From NCBI GenBank assembly GCA_034436555.1, contig DAOTUU010000021.1, positions 60,350 to 124,349 on the forward strand: 64,000 nt of DNA, in the 5' to 3' direction. Positions 9,358 through 18,024 of this stretch are shown here, one piece after another. This stretch comes from JAFMJV01 sp034436555 (lineage in GTDB: Bacteria > Chloroflexota > Limnocylindria > Limnocylindrales > CSP1-4). Positions within the stretch are counted from its first letter, which is position 1. Every line of letters begins with the position of its first letter. Both the position numbers and the translations under genes were made by a program. The notes beneath the pieces are model-generated. The model searched no databases, had not been told where the DNA came from, and saw only the letters and a list, made by a program, of their open reading frames with translations.

Positions 9358-10764
9358 CTATGCCTCCCCGCGCGTCACGGCCGCGGCGTTCGGGCGCAGC
9401 GCGGCGATCTCGTCCGGGCCGTAGCCCAGCTCCCGCAGGACCTCCGCGCCGTGCTCCGCGAACAGCGGCGGTGGTCTGCGCACCGACCCCGGCGTCCGCG
9501 ACAGCTTCGCGGGCAGCCCCGGCAGCCTGATCTCGCCGATCGTGGGATGGGCGACCGTCACGACCATCGCGCGGTCCGCGATCCCCGGGTCGGCGAACAC
9601 CTGGGCCATGTCGCGCACCTCGCCGACGGGCACCTGTGCGGCCGTCAGCGCGGCCGACCAGTCCGCGGTCGCGCGACCCGCCAGCACCCCGGCGAGGATC
9701 GGCCGGAGCGCATCGCGGTTCACCACGCGCTCGGCGTTCGTGACGAACCGCGGGTCCGAGGCCAGCGCGGCCATCCCGAGCGCCTCGCAGAAGCGGGCCC
9801 ACTGCCGCTCCGAGCCGACGGCGACCGCCAGCTCGCCATCGGCGGTCGAGAACGTCTCGTAGGGCGTGATGTTGGGATGCCGGTTGCCCATGCGCCCGGG
9901 CACGCGCCCACCGATGAGCCAGTTCGCGGCCTGGTTGGCGAGCCACGCCACGGTGGCGTCGAGGAGCGCCAGGTCGATGCGCTGGCCGCGTCCGCCTGCA
10001 TCCCGCTCTCGGAGCGCGGCCAGCAGGTGCACCGCGCCGAGCATCCCGGTGGCGAGGTCCACGATCGCGACGCCCACCTTCGTCGGGCCGCCTCCGTCGG
10101 CATCCGCCTGGCCCGTGATGGACATCAGCCCGGACACCGCCTGGATGATGAAGTCGAAGCCCGGCCGGTCCGCGTCCGCGCCGCGCGGGCCGTAGCCCGT
10201 GATCGACAGCCGCACCAGGCCCGGCTGGAGGCGCTCCAGCTCGGCATCGCTGAAACCCATCCGGTCGAGGGCACCCGCGCGGAAGTTCTCGATGAGCACA
10301 TCGGACCGTGCGATGAGGCGCCGCAGCGCGTCGCGCGCCTCAGGCGTCCGGAGGTCCAGCGCGATGCCCCGCTTGTTGCGGTTGACCGAGAGGTAGTAGG
10401 CGGACTCGCCCCGGTACCCGCGATCGCGGCGCGGGTCACCCGCCGGATAGCTGCCTCCCTCCTCCGGAGCACCCGCGTACGGCGGGCCGTAGAGGCGGGT
10501 GGGGTCTCCGGTGGGCGGCTCGACCTTGATGACGTCGGCGCCCAGGTCGCCCAGGAGCATGGCGCAGTAGGGCCCCGCGAGCACCGTGGACAGGTCCAGC
10601 ACGCACAGGCCCGCGAGCGGCCCGTCCGAGGCGCGCCCGGGCGGCCCGTCCGAGGCGTCCTCGCCCGCCGGGTCGCGCCCGGGCGGTGGGACGCGCCCGG
10701 GCGGCCCGTCCGAGGCGTCCTCGCCCGCCGGGTCGCGCCCGAGCGGCGGGATCAGGTCGGTCAC
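9358..10764 (-). CDS. CaiB/BaiF-type (family III) CoA-transferase
   Basis: A 468-aa member of the family III CoA-transferases, which move CoA between carboxylic acids. Visible motifs are LDLSTVLAGPYCAMLLGDLG, ADVIKVEPPTGD, NRNKRGIALDL, VLIENFRAG and GFDFIIQAVSGLM. The Asp in VAIVDLATGM (about residue 235) matches the position of the catalytic Asp of this family. The GTG at 10764 overlaps the upstream stop (GTGA). The first 45 residues include an in-frame 20-aa duplication (GRDPAGEDASDGPPGR repeated) that is absent from ordinary family members. Substrate acids cannot be told. Confidence 0.9.
   Translation of the reverse strand: MTDLIPPLGRDPAGEDASDGPPGRVPPPGRDPAGEDASDGPPGRASDGPLAGLCVLDLSTVLAGPYCAMLLGDLGADVIKVEPPTGDPTRLYGPPYAGAPEEGGSYPAGDPRRDRGYRGESAYYLSVNRNKRGIALDLRTPEARDALRRLIARSDVLIENFRAGALDRMGFSDAELERLQPGLVRLSITGYGPRGADADRPGFDFIIQAVSGLMSITGQADADGGGPTKVGVAIVDLATGMLGAVHLLAALRERDAGGRGQRIDLALLDATVAWLANQAANWLIGGRVPGRMGNRHPNITPYETFSTADGELAVAVGSERQWARFCEALGMAALASDPRFVTNAERVVNRDALRPILAGVLAGRATADWSAALTAAQVPVGEVRDMAQVFADPGIADRAMVVTVAHPTIGEIRLPGLPAKLSRTPGSVRRPPPLFAEHGAEVLRELGYGPDEIAALRPNAAAVTRGEA
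10632..10746 (-). repeat. 60-bp in-frame duplication in the CoA-transferase N-terminus
   Basis: Segments 10632-10686 and 10692-10746 match at a 60-bp period with one or two differences, adding 20 aa without shifting the frame. A further partial copy lies just downstream in the gene. Confidence 0.92.
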
Positions 10765-11201
10765 CGGGGCGCGGGCCGTCGCACCGATCGACCGGACGCC
10801 CTGGGGCGGCCCGCCTCGCCGCTCATGCCCGCGCGCATCGGCTTCAGCAGCAGGTAGCGCTGATCCTGGTCGAGCAGGTCCCCGGCGACGCTGGCCAGCC
10901 CGGCGTCCATCACCGGCGGCAGCGCCTGGTAGCGCGCCTGCTGGCGGATCTGCTCCGGCGAGCCGCCGCCCACCGCATCGACGAAGTTGAACGCCTTGTC
11001 GCCCGCCCACTCGTTGACGGCCGCCCGCAGCTCGTCCAGCTCCGCGTGCCTCCCGGCCGCCCGCAGGCGCTCCGACGCGACCGTCCAGGCCGTTCGCCGG
11101 GGCTCCGGGTCCTCGGCATCCCAGGCGACGCGCATCTGGCGCGCCTGCTCCGGCTCGATGGTCGCGATCCGGGCGAGAAAGCGCTCGATGGTCGGTGTCA
11201 T
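10761..11201 (-). CDS. Hypothetical protein, first gene of the CoA-transferase/engB operon
   Basis: A 146-aa soluble protein that I do not recognise. It is mostly helical and charged, starts MTPTIERFLARIATIEPEQ and has no membrane segment or cysteine motif. The end is Arg/Pro-rich. The ATG at 11201 has no Shine-Dalgarno but a GATACT -10-like box 7 nt upstream on its strand, consistent with leaderless transcription. Its stop overlaps the CoA-transferase start (GTGA), so the two are co-translated. It is followed in the same operon by the CoA-transferase and engB. Confidence 0.7.
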   Translation of the reverse strand: MTPTIERFLARIATIEPEQARQMRVAWDAEDPEPRRTAWTVASERLRAAGRHAELDELRAAVNEWAGDKAFNFVDAVGGGSPEQIRQQARYQALPPVMDAGLASVAGDLLDQDQRYLLLKPMRAGMSGEAGRPRASGRSVRRPAPR

Positions 11202-11295
11202 GCGAGCCAGTATCCCCGGTCGGCGGCCCATCCGTCCCTGCCGACCATCCCGCCTATCATCCACGGGTGAGGTGTGTCGCCCTGGACGCGATCGC

Positions 11296-12159
11296 ATGAG
11301 TCGAGGTGCGTCCGCAACGAGGACCGCGCGGCGGTATGCCGGGGACGCCCTCGCCGCGGTCCGGTCGTTCGGCGCGCCGGGTGGCGACCCGGGCCGGCAC
11401 GCGCCGACCGAGGTCCCGCCGCCCCCGCCAGCAGGCTGGATGACCGCGCCACCCGACTTCGTGGGCGTGGGCACGGCTCGCTCCGGCACGACCTGGTGGG
11501 ACACCCTCATCCACGACCATCCAGGGGTGGCGCGCGCGGACGGCGTGCCCAAGGACACCCGCTTCTTCGACCGGTTCTGGGCGAGCGAGTGCACGGACGC
11601 GGACATCGCCGCCTACCACGCCTTCTTCGCCCGGCCTGAGGGCTCGCTGGCGGGTGAATGGTCACCCGGCTACATCCTGGACCCGTGGACCCCGCCGCTG
11701 CTGCGTCGCGCGGCGCCGGACGCGAGGCTGCTGGTGCTGCTGCGCGACCCGGTGGAGCGGTTCCGCAGCGCTCGCGCCGTGGCTGCGAGCCGCCCGACGC
11801 CGGATGCGAGTCCGCGCGCTGCCGCGAACGCGGGCTTCCAGCGCGGCATCTACGCCGACCAGCTGCTGCGCCTGTGGCGATCGTTCCCGCGCGACCAGAC
11901 GCTCGTGCTCCAGTTCGAGCGGTGCGTGCGCGAGCCCGTGGCCCAGCTCCGCCGGACGTTCCGGTTCCTCGGCCTGGATCCTGACCCGGCCGACTCCATC
12001 GAGGTCGGCACCGGGGCGCAGGCATCGGGTGGACCGCGCGCCGGGCTGTCGCTGGACCAGCAGGCCACGCTCGTCGCCCGGTACGCGCCGGAGAACGCTC
12101 GACTGGCCGCACTCCTCGGCCCGGACCTGGACCTGTCGCTGTGGGTGAGCCCGCGATGA
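11296..12159 (+). CDS. PAPS-dependent sulfotransferase (copy 1)
   Basis: A 287-aa sulfotransferase-fold enzyme expected to move sulfate from PAPS to a small molecule or polysaccharide. The 5'-phosphosulfate loop is GTARSGTTWWD (about residue 59), and the 3'-phosphate motif is LVLLRDPVERFRSA (about 147). The rest follows the bacterial Stf/heparan-type layout (FFDRFWASE, GEWSPGY, FERCVREP). The ATG at 11296 is chosen because its MSRG start matches the MSQG start of the neighbouring paralogue. The two genes form a tandem pair. Confidence 0.88.
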   Translation: MSRGASATRTARRYAGDALAAVRSFGAPGGDPGRHAPTEVPPPPPAGWMTAPPDFVGVGTARSGTTWWDTLIHDHPGVARADGVPKDTRFFDRFWASECTDADIAAYHAFFARPEGSLAGEWSPGYILDPWTPPLLRRAAPDARLLVLLRDPVERFRSARAVAASRPTPDASPRAAANAGFQRGIYADQLLRLWRSFPRDQTLVLQFERCVREPVAQLRRTFRFLGLDPDPADSIEVGTGAQASGGPRAGLSLDQQATLVARYAPENARLAALLGPDLDLSLWVSPR

Positions 12160-12214
12160 GGGCATGGCACCGGGGCGCCGAACGGTGAGGGCATGGCACC
12201 GGGGCGCCGAGCGA
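12157..12214 (+). repeat. 29-bp tandem duplication at the sulfotransferase junction
   Basis: The stop region of copy 1 (12157-12185) is repeated at 12186-12214 with few changes, so the spacer before copy 2 is two units long. It creates a second possible ATG (12193) for copy 2. Confidence 0.85.
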
Positions 12215-13065
12215 TGAGCCAGGGCCTCGAGGCGCGCCTGCGCCGCCAGGTCGTCCGCGGATCGCGCGCCTGGCACCGCTTCCGGGGGCCTGCTGCGGCC
12301 GGGCCGCCGGCGCCCCCGGCGTGTCCCGCCAACCAGCGCATCGGCCCACCCGACTACGTGGGCATCGGCGCGCAGAAGGCCGGCACCACCTGGTGGACCG
12401 CGCTCATCGAGGCACACCCGGACGTGCATCGGGCAAAGGGCCAGCCCAAGGAGCTGCACTTCTTCGACACGCTCTGGGAGCGGACGTGGTCCGCGTCGGA
12501 TGCGACCCGCTATGCCCGCTACTTCCCGCGCCCGTCGGGTGCCGTGTCAGGAGAGTGGACGCCGGGCTACATGATCGACTTCTGGACACCCGGGCTCATC
12601 GCGCGGGCGGCGCCCGGCGCACGCATCCTGGTGCTGCTGCGCGACCCGGTGGAGCGGTTCCGGAGCGGGCTGACCCACACCGACGACGCATCCAGCGCGA
12701 CGCTCACCCAGCGTGACGTCGTGGGCGGGTTCCAGCGCGGGCTCTACGCACAGCAGCTGCGGCGCGTGTTCGACGCCTTCCCGCGCGACCAGGTGCTGAT
12801 CCTCCAGTACGAGCGCTGTCGCGAGGACCCGGTCGCGCAGCTGGGTCGCACGTTCGCGTTCCTGGGCCTGCGTCCCGTGGCCCAGCCCCCGTCCGATGTC
12901 ACGCGGGAGTTCAACCCCACCACGAGGGCGAAGGTGCCCCTCTCGGACGGGCTGCGACAGGCGCTCGTGGAGGGCTACGCGACCGATCTGGCCCAGCTCG
13001 CGGAGCTGGTGCCGGAGCTGGACCTGGGATGCTGGCCGACCGCCATCGCGGCGGGGCTCGCCTGA
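12214..13065 (+). CDS. PAPS-dependent sulfotransferase (copy 2)
   Basis: A 283-aa paralogue of the preceding gene, with the same order of motifs: GAQKAGTTWWT (about residue 52), KELHFFDTLWE, SGEWTPGYMIDFW, LLRDPVERFRSG (about 143), QYERCREDP. The two proteins look alike along their length, so they probably arose by tandem duplication and may act on related acceptors. The ATG at 12214 is preferred over 12193 because it gives an N-terminus (MSQG) parallel to copy 1 and avoids the duplicated 29-bp unit. No PAPS-synthesis genes are in the window. Confidence 0.88.
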   Translation: MSQGLEARLRRQVVRGSRAWHRFRGPAAAGPPAPPACPANQRIGPPDYVGIGAQKAGTTWWTALIEAHPDVHRAKGQPKELHFFDTLWERTWSASDATRYARYFPRPSGAVSGEWTPGYMIDFWTPGLIARAAPGARILVLLRDPVERFRSGLTHTDDASSATLTQRDVVGGFQRGLYAQQLRRVFDAFPRDQVLILQYERCREDPVAQLGRTFAFLGLRPVAQPPSDVTREFNPTTRAKVPLSDGLRQALVEGYATDLAQLAELVPELDLGCWPTAIAAGLA

Positions 13066-13117
13066 CCGCTCGCCGACGCCTGTGGCGGCCTGCCCGCGGG
13101 CGGGGCACAATCGCGCC

Positions 13118-14029
13118 ATGGCCCCCCTCCACTCGCTGCTCACCGTCCACGCCCATCCCGACGACGAGACCATCGCCACGGGCGGGGTGATGGCCCGCTA
13201 CAGCCAGGCCGGCCACCGCGTGGTGTGCGTCACCTGCACGGGCGGCGAGCACGGTGAGATCGTGGTGCCCGACATGGATACCCCGGAGAACCACGCCCGG
13301 CTGCGCGACATCCGGGCCGAGGAGCTGCGCCGCGCCCTGGAGCGGCTGGGTCCCGTCGAGGGTCGTGCGCTCGGCTACATCGACTCCGGGATGATGGGCA
13401 CGGCGCCGAACGACGAGCCGGGATCGTTCTGGACCGCGGACGTCGACGAGGCGACCGGACGGCTGGTGCGCATCGTGCGAGAGACGCGGCCGCAGGTGAT
13501 CGTGGGCTACAACGACTTCGGCGGCTACGGCCACCCCGACCACATCCGGGCGGCGCAGGTTGCGAAGCTCGCGTTCACCCGCGCGGGCGACGCGGCGTGG
13601 TATCCCGAACAGCTGGACGGCGGCCTCGTCCCGTGGCAGCCGCTGAAGCTGTACGAGAGCGTGATGGACCTCTCGCGGCGCACCGAGATCGCGGAGCTGA
13701 TGCGGGAGCGCGGCGTGCGTCACTGGCTCGCGCCCGCCGACGACGAGACCCCGGAGCAGCGACGCGAGCGCGAGGACCACATCCGGCGCATGGCCGAGGC
13801 GACCGGCCCGAGGACCACCAGCGTGGACGTGACGTCCGTGATCGAGGACAAGCTCGCCGCGCTCCGGGAGCACGTCACCCAGATCGGGGCGGACAGCGTC
13901 CTGCTCGCGCTCACGCCCGACGAATGGCGGCACCACCTGCCCACCGAGGACTTCACCCTGCGCATCGCGCGCCTGGGCGTGGCGATCCCGGAGAGCGACC
14001 TGTTCGCGGGGCTCCCCTCGGAGGCGTGA
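13118..14029 (+). CDS. PIG-L/LmbE family deacetylase (MshB/Mca-like)
   Basis: A 303-aa zinc-dependent deacetylase. Zinc ligands are visible in VHAHPDDE (about residue 11) and GYGHPDH (about 137). The TCTGGEHGEIVVPDM and YNDFGGYGHPDH blocks are close to those of MshB and Mca, which process N-acetylglucosaminyl-inositol and mycothiol conjugates. No mycothiol genes are nearby, so the true substrate is unknown. The ATG at 13118 lacks a Shine-Dalgarno but has CACAAT six nt upstream, suggesting a leaderless start. Confidence 0.88.
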   Translation: MAPLHSLLTVHAHPDDETIATGGVMARYSQAGHRVVCVTCTGGEHGEIVVPDMDTPENHARLRDIRAEELRRALERLGPVEGRALGYIDSGMMGTAPNDEPGSFWTADVDEATGRLVRIVRETRPQVIVGYNDFGGYGHPDHIRAAQVAKLAFTRAGDAAWYPEQLDGGLVPWQPLKLYESVMDLSRRTEIAELMRERGVRHWLAPADDETPEQRREREDHIRRMAEATGPRTTSVDVTSVIEDKLAALREHVTQIGADSVLLALTPDEWRHHLPTEDFTLRIARLGVAIPESDLFAGLPSEA

Positions 14030-14076
14030 CGGCCCTTCGGGTCGCCCGGCTTCCCGACCGTGTCAGGATGTGTCGC

Positions 14077-14904
14077 ATGACGTCCACCACTGGGCACACG
14101 CCGGTCGGACCTGACGGCTGCCACGGGCTGGAGCTGGTGGTGCTGGGGGCGGGGCCGGCCTACTCCGACATCCCGGGGTCGGCCGGCGCGAGCTATCTCG
14201 TGCGTGCCGCCGGCTCGGCGGTGCTGCTCGACCTGGGCCAGGGCGCGTTCCCGGCGCTCGCCCGGGCGTGTGAGCCGAGCACCCTGGCGGCGGTCCTCAT
14301 CAGCCACCTCCATCCCGACCACTTCATCGACCTGATCCCGCTGCGCCACTACCTGTGCCGGGCGGAGTTCCAGCCGTCGCGGCGGGTGCGCGTGCTCGCC
14401 CCGGCGGGCCTCGACCGGCGCCTGGACGGGGTGTACGACCAGGCGGGGTTCGCGGCCGCGGCGTTCGACCTGGAGGGCCCGCCGGATGAGCCGGTCGGCA
14501 TCGGCCCCGTCCGGGTGCGGTCGGTGCGGGTCCGCCACGCGGGCGACAGCCGGGCCTGGCGCGTCGCACCGGCATCGGGCGGCGCGGGCGTCGTCTACAC
14601 CGGGGACGCATCGGACCCCGATGAGCTGCTGGCGCTCCTGGAGCCGGGGGACCTGCTGCTGTCCGAGGCGACGTTCGGGGTGGGTCCGGTGCCCGCGGGG
14701 ATGCTCCATCTCGACGGGCCCATGGTGGGCGACCTCGCGGCGCGCAGTCAGGCGGGCTCGGTCGTGGTCACCCACGTGCGGATGGGCTGTGACCTCGACG
14801 CCACGGTCGCCGCGGTGCGCCTTCGATACCCCGGGACCGTGGTGCCCGCGAGGCCCGGCCTGCGGCTGTCCATCCGGCCCGACGGCACGCCGGTCCTGCC
14901 GTGA
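14077..14904 (+). CDS. MBL-fold metallo-hydrolase (RNase Z-like)
   Basis: A 275-aa metallo-beta-lactamase-fold protein. The metal-binding HLHPDH motif (about residue 76), YTGD and the late TH segment (VVVTHVRMG) are present, and the start ELVVLGAGPAYSDIPGSAGASYLV resembles RNase Z/ElaC-like hydrolases. The HST-type exosite typical of tRNase Z is not seen, so a small-molecule hydrolase is as likely. Its stop overlaps the start of the FadR-type regulator (GTGA), tying the two together. ATG 14077 is chosen; ATG 14068 is an alternative. Confidence 0.85.
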   Translation: MTSTTGHTPVGPDGCHGLELVVLGAGPAYSDIPGSAGASYLVRAAGSAVLLDLGQGAFPALARACEPSTLAAVLISHLHPDHFIDLIPLRHYLCRAEFQPSRRVRVLAPAGLDRRLDGVYDQAGFAAAAFDLEGPPDEPVGIGPVRVRSVRVRHAGDSRAWRVAPASGGAGVVYTGDASDPDELLALLEPGDLLLSEATFGVGPVPAGMLHLDGPMVGDLAARSQAGSVVVTHVRMGCDLDATVAAVRLRYPGTVVPARPGLRLSIRPDGTPVLP

Positions 14905-15674
14905 TCAGGGTCGGACCCCCGTCGTGCGCCGGTCGGGGCGCGCGGCGCGGGCTGCACCAGCAGGTGGTCCACCAGCTGGGCCTGGGCATCATCCGGGGCG
15001 ACCACCGGCCCGGCGACACCCTGTCGCGCGGCGACGACCTCGCCGCCAGCCTGGGCGTCAGCCGCACGGTGCTGCGGGAGGCGATGCGCGTCCTCGCGGA
15101 CAAGGGACTGGTCGAGTCGCGGCCTCGCGCCGGCACGCGCGTGCGGGGGCACGACGCGTGGAACCTCGTGGATCCCGATGTCATCGCCTGGCGTCGGCAG
15201 GCAGGTCCGGACCTGGCCTTCCTGCGCCACATCGCGGAGGTGCGTCTCGTCATCGAGACGGACGCAGCACGCCTCGCAGCCCAGCGTGCCACTCCTGCGG
15301 ACCTGGCCCTCATCCGGCACCTCGTCGGGCTGATGGAGCGCGAGTTCCACGACGTGGATCGATACAACGCGGTCGACCTGGAGTTGCACGGGGCGATTCT
15401 GCGGGCGACCCAGAATCCTCTCCTGGCGCAGCTCACGGACACCCTCGCGGCGGGCCTCGTGGCCAGCAACGAGATCACCCTCCACGTGCCGGGCGGCCAT
15501 GGCTACTCGCTGCCGCTGCATCTCGAGATCGTGACGGCCATCGAACAGGGCGACGGCGCGACCGCGGAGCGGCTCATGGACACGCTCGTCCGCCATGCCC
15601 TCCAGGACATCGAGCTGGTGATGACGCCCCGTGACGAGGGTCGTGACGCCGAGGTCGTGACGCCGAGGCCGTGA
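14901..15674 (+). CDS. GntR/FadR-family transcriptional regulator
   Basis: A 257-aa regulator. The N-terminal winged helix (about residues 25-85) contains QLGLGIIRGDHRPGDTL and LGVSRTVLREAMRVLADKGL. The C-terminal FCD domain (about 100-240) has metal or ligand positions such as D152, H156 and H205 (approximate numbering). This subfamily includes DgoR- and LldR-type repressors that sense sugar acids. It sits directly before the promoter of the transport/catabolic cluster and is the obvious candidate regulator. A palindrome in that promoter could be its site. Confidence 0.92.
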   Translation: MIRVGPPSCAGRGARRGLHQQVVHQLGLGIIRGDHRPGDTLSRGDDLAASLGVSRTVLREAMRVLADKGLVESRPRAGTRVRGHDAWNLVDPDVIAWRRQAGPDLAFLRHIAEVRLVIETDAARLAAQRATPADLALIRHLVGLMEREFHDVDRYNAVDLELHGAILRATQNPLLAQLTDTLAAGLVASNEITLHVPGGHGYSLPLHLEIVTAIEQGDGATAERLMDTLVRHALQDIELVMTPRDEGRDAEVVTPRP

Positions 15675-15680
15675 AGCGGG

Positions 15681-15710
15681 TTGACATCGCCGCACCACGG
15701 CGGTTACTGT
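15681..15710 (+). promoter_or_regulatory. Sigma-70-like promoter with palindrome in the spacer
   Basis: A perfect -35 TTGACA (15681-15686) is followed after 17 nt by TTACTG (15704-15709), or TACTGT with an 18-nt spacer. A short palindrome CGCCG-CACCA-CGGCG (15688-15702) fills the spacer and could be an operator for the FadR-type regulator encoded just upstream. The next 40 nt are unusually AT-rich and end in the AGGAGG of the solute-binding protein gene. Confidence 0.72.
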
Positions 15711-15756
15711 GACCGCACTCTTCATACTTATTGATGAGGACAAGGAGGAGTCGCAG

Positions 15757-17136
15757 GTGAACAGGCAGTCCGATGTGCTGACGGCGTCGCTATCCCGTCG
15801 GCGATTGCTCCAGGCTGGCGCGGTCGCCGGGGCCGGCATGCTGACCGCCGGCACGTGGGGAGCACGCCGGGTCGCCGCCCAGGATCAGCTGGCGCCCGCG
15901 GAGCTGGAGGTGTGGTTCCAGGACTGGGGGCCGCTCTACTCCACGTACGAAGCCCTCAAGGCCGCGGTCGAGACCGCGCAGCCGAACGTCAAGATCAAGC
16001 TCACGCCGCTGCCGTACGAGCAGCTCCTGGCCAAGATGATCCCCTCGATCGCCGCCGGCAACGAGGCGGACATCATGATGGCCTACAGCTCCTGGCTGGT
16101 CGCCTCGGACGTCACGTCGCTGTTCACGCCGGTCGCCCCGGGCATCCTCTCTGTGGAGGAGGCGAACGCGCTGTTCTATCCCGCTGCGCTCACCGAGGGC
16201 CTGCGCGGGGACAACCTGTACTACCTGCCCTTCCTGAACGGGATGGGTGGTGCGACGTTCACATACAACGCGGACCACCTCGCGGAGAAGGGCATCGACC
16301 CGGCCGCCATCCAGAACTGGCAGGACCTGGTGGACGCGGGCAAGGAGCTCGTCCAGTGGGACGGCGACAACCTCGTCCGCGCGGGCGTGGCGTTCAGCCC
16401 GTACATCTCATCGGCGTGGGTCACCGGCATCGCACAGCTGGGTGGCACCTACTTTGACACGGAGACGGGCAAGTTCAACCTCACCAGCCCCGAGGCGCTC
16501 GAGGCGCTCAAGAACATCGACGACCTGCTCAAGGTGCACAAGGTCGATGACATCACCAAGGAGGCGCCTAGCCACGCCAACATGACCGGCTACGGCGCGC
16601 CGGACGGGTTCCCCGAGGGCAAGGCGTCGATCACCAACTTCGGCTCCTGGATCGTGTCCGCGGACCCGCCGCGCCCCGCCGGACTGAACGCGGGCATCTT
16701 CCCCATGCCCCGGATGGGCGATGCGACTGATGACATCGAGCTGAATCACAGCGGCATCCACGTGCTCTCCCGGCGCCTGGCCGACGACCCCGCCAAGCTG
16801 GCCGCCGCACAGTACTTCGTGGGCCTGTTCGCCAATCCCCAGATGTTCCTGCCGCTCGTGGACATCTACGGCGGCTCGGTCATCATCCCGTCGGTCGCCC
16901 AGGACCCGACGGTCGCGGAGCGCCGCTGGGGCTCCATCCAGCAGCAGTACGACCAGACCGTCTGGCCGCGCGCCGTGTTCGAGGAGCACCACATCCCCGA
17001 CTGGAACATCACGGGCGCCTGGTCGTACCTGCTGCGCGTGTTCAAGGACAGCGAGCCGATGGAGACCGTCCTGGCGGAGCTGGAGGCGAACGCCAACCAG
17101 CTGGAGCAGGACGCCCGGGACAAGCTCGGGCTCTGA
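15757..17136 (+). CDS. ABC transporter extracellular solute-binding protein (family 1, Tat-exported)
   Basis: A 459-aa carbohydrate-type binding protein. A twin-arginine signal SRRRLLQAG followed by a hydrophobic stretch ending RRVAAQ predicts folded export. The mature protein shows the family 1 pattern (VWFQDWGPLYSTYEALKAAV, the PYEQLLAKM and ANQLEQD regions). GTG 15757 is chosen because AGGAGG lies 8 nt upstream; the longer frame begins with AT-rich leader. It is the first gene after the promoter and works with the two permeases at 19453-21286. The ligand is not deducible. Confidence 0.92.
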   Translation: MNRQSDVLTASLSRRRLLQAGAVAGAGMLTAGTWGARRVAAQDQLAPAELEVWFQDWGPLYSTYEALKAAVETAQPNVKIKLTPLPYEQLLAKMIPSIAAGNEADIMMAYSSWLVASDVTSLFTPVAPGILSVEEANALFYPAALTEGLRGDNLYYLPFLNGMGGATFTYNADHLAEKGIDPAAIQNWQDLVDAGKELVQWDGDNLVRAGVAFSPYISSAWVTGIAQLGGTYFDTETGKFNLTSPEALEALKNIDDLLKVHKVDDITKEAPSHANMTGYGAPDGFPEGKASITNFGSWIVSADPPRPAGLNAGIFPMPRMGDATDDIELNHSGIHVLSRRLADDPAKLAAAQYFVGLFANPQMFLPLVDIYGGSVIIPSVAQDPTVAERRWGSIQQQYDQTVWPRAVFEEHHIPDWNITGAWSYLLRVFKDSEPMETVLAELEANANQLEQDARDKLGL

Positions 17137-17156
17137 GCCGGCTCGGTCATCGATCC

Positions 17157-17191
17157 GGAGGCCCGGCTGCCGCGACCGGCGCCGGGCCTCC
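17157..17191 (+). terminator. Intercistronic hairpin after the solute-binding protein gene
   Basis: GGAGGCCCGGC (17157-17167) pairs perfectly with GCCGGGCCTCC (17181-17191) around a 13-nt loop. There is no U tract. Hairpins here commonly protect the binding-protein part of the mRNA or cause partial termination, which would raise the binding protein above the permeases. Confidence 0.7.
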
Positions 17192-17208
17192 GCACTTCCT
17201 GAGGAACC

Positions 17209-17985
17209 ATGGACCATCGCCCGCTCGCCGGCCGTGTCGCTGTCGTGACCGGTGCCGCCACCGGACTGGGGGCGGCCATCTCGGTCGCGCTCGCCGAGGC
17301 CGGTGCCGATGTGATGCTCCACCACCGCTCTCACGCCACGGGCGCGGCCGATGTGCGCGCCCGCTGTGAGGCGCTGGGCGTGCGCGCCGCGACCATCGCC
17401 GCCGACTTCGCCGCGGACGCGGGCGAGGCGGCCCGGGTCGTGGACGCGGCCGCGGCGTCCCTGGGACGGGTGGACATCCTGGTCAACAACGCCGCGAACG
17501 TGGGCGACCTCGTGCCGTTCGACGAGATGTCGCAGGAGACCTTCGAGGGCGTCCTGGCGGTCAACGTCACCGCGCCCTTCCTCGCCTCCCAGGCCGCGGC
17601 GCGCCACATGGCCCGCCAGGGCACGGGCGGTCGCATCGTGAACATCGGCTCGGTGCACGGGCGCCAGTCCGCGACGCACCACCAGGCCTACGAGACGAGC
17701 AAGGGCGCCATCGGCGCGCTCACGTTCTCGTCCGCGATCGCCCTGGGCCACCTGGGCGTGACCGTCAACTGCGTGGCCCCCGGCGCGATCGTCGTGGAGC
17801 GCTACGCCGACGCGGACTGGGACGAGGACTGGTTCATCAGTCGCACGCCAGTGGGTCGCAACGGGCGCCCGGACGACATCGCGGGCGTGGTGCGGTTCCT
17901 GTGCACGGATGAGGCGGCGTTCATCACCGGCGAGACGATCGTGGTGGATGGCGGCATGACGCGGCGCATGCCGCTCGTGCCCTAG
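17209..17985 (+). CDS. SDR-family NAD(P)-dependent oxidoreductase
   Basis: A 258-aa classical SDR. TGAATGLG is the cofactor loop, NNAAN the structural motif, and the catalytic set is Ser in NIGSVHG plus YETSKGA. The ending ITGETIVVDGGM is typical of glucose/gluconate and 3-oxoacyl-type SDRs. The ATG at 17209 has GAGG 5 nt upstream. In this cluster it probably oxidises a hydroxyl of the imported sugar or its acid. Confidence 0.92.
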   Translation: MDHRPLAGRVAVVTGAATGLGAAISVALAEAGADVMLHHRSHATGAADVRARCEALGVRAATIAADFAADAGEAARVVDAAAASLGRVDILVNNAANVGDLVPFDEMSQETFEGVLAVNVTAPFLASQAAARHMARQGTGGRIVNIGSVHGRQSATHHQAYETSKGAIGALTFSSAIALGHLGVTVNCVAPGAIVVERYADADWDEDWFISRTPVGRNGRPDDIAGVVRFLCTDEAAFITGETIVVDGGMTRRMPLVP

Positions 17986-18024
17986 GCCGGCGGGGACGCC
18001 GGGGAGAGGGAGCTGGGTCGACGG

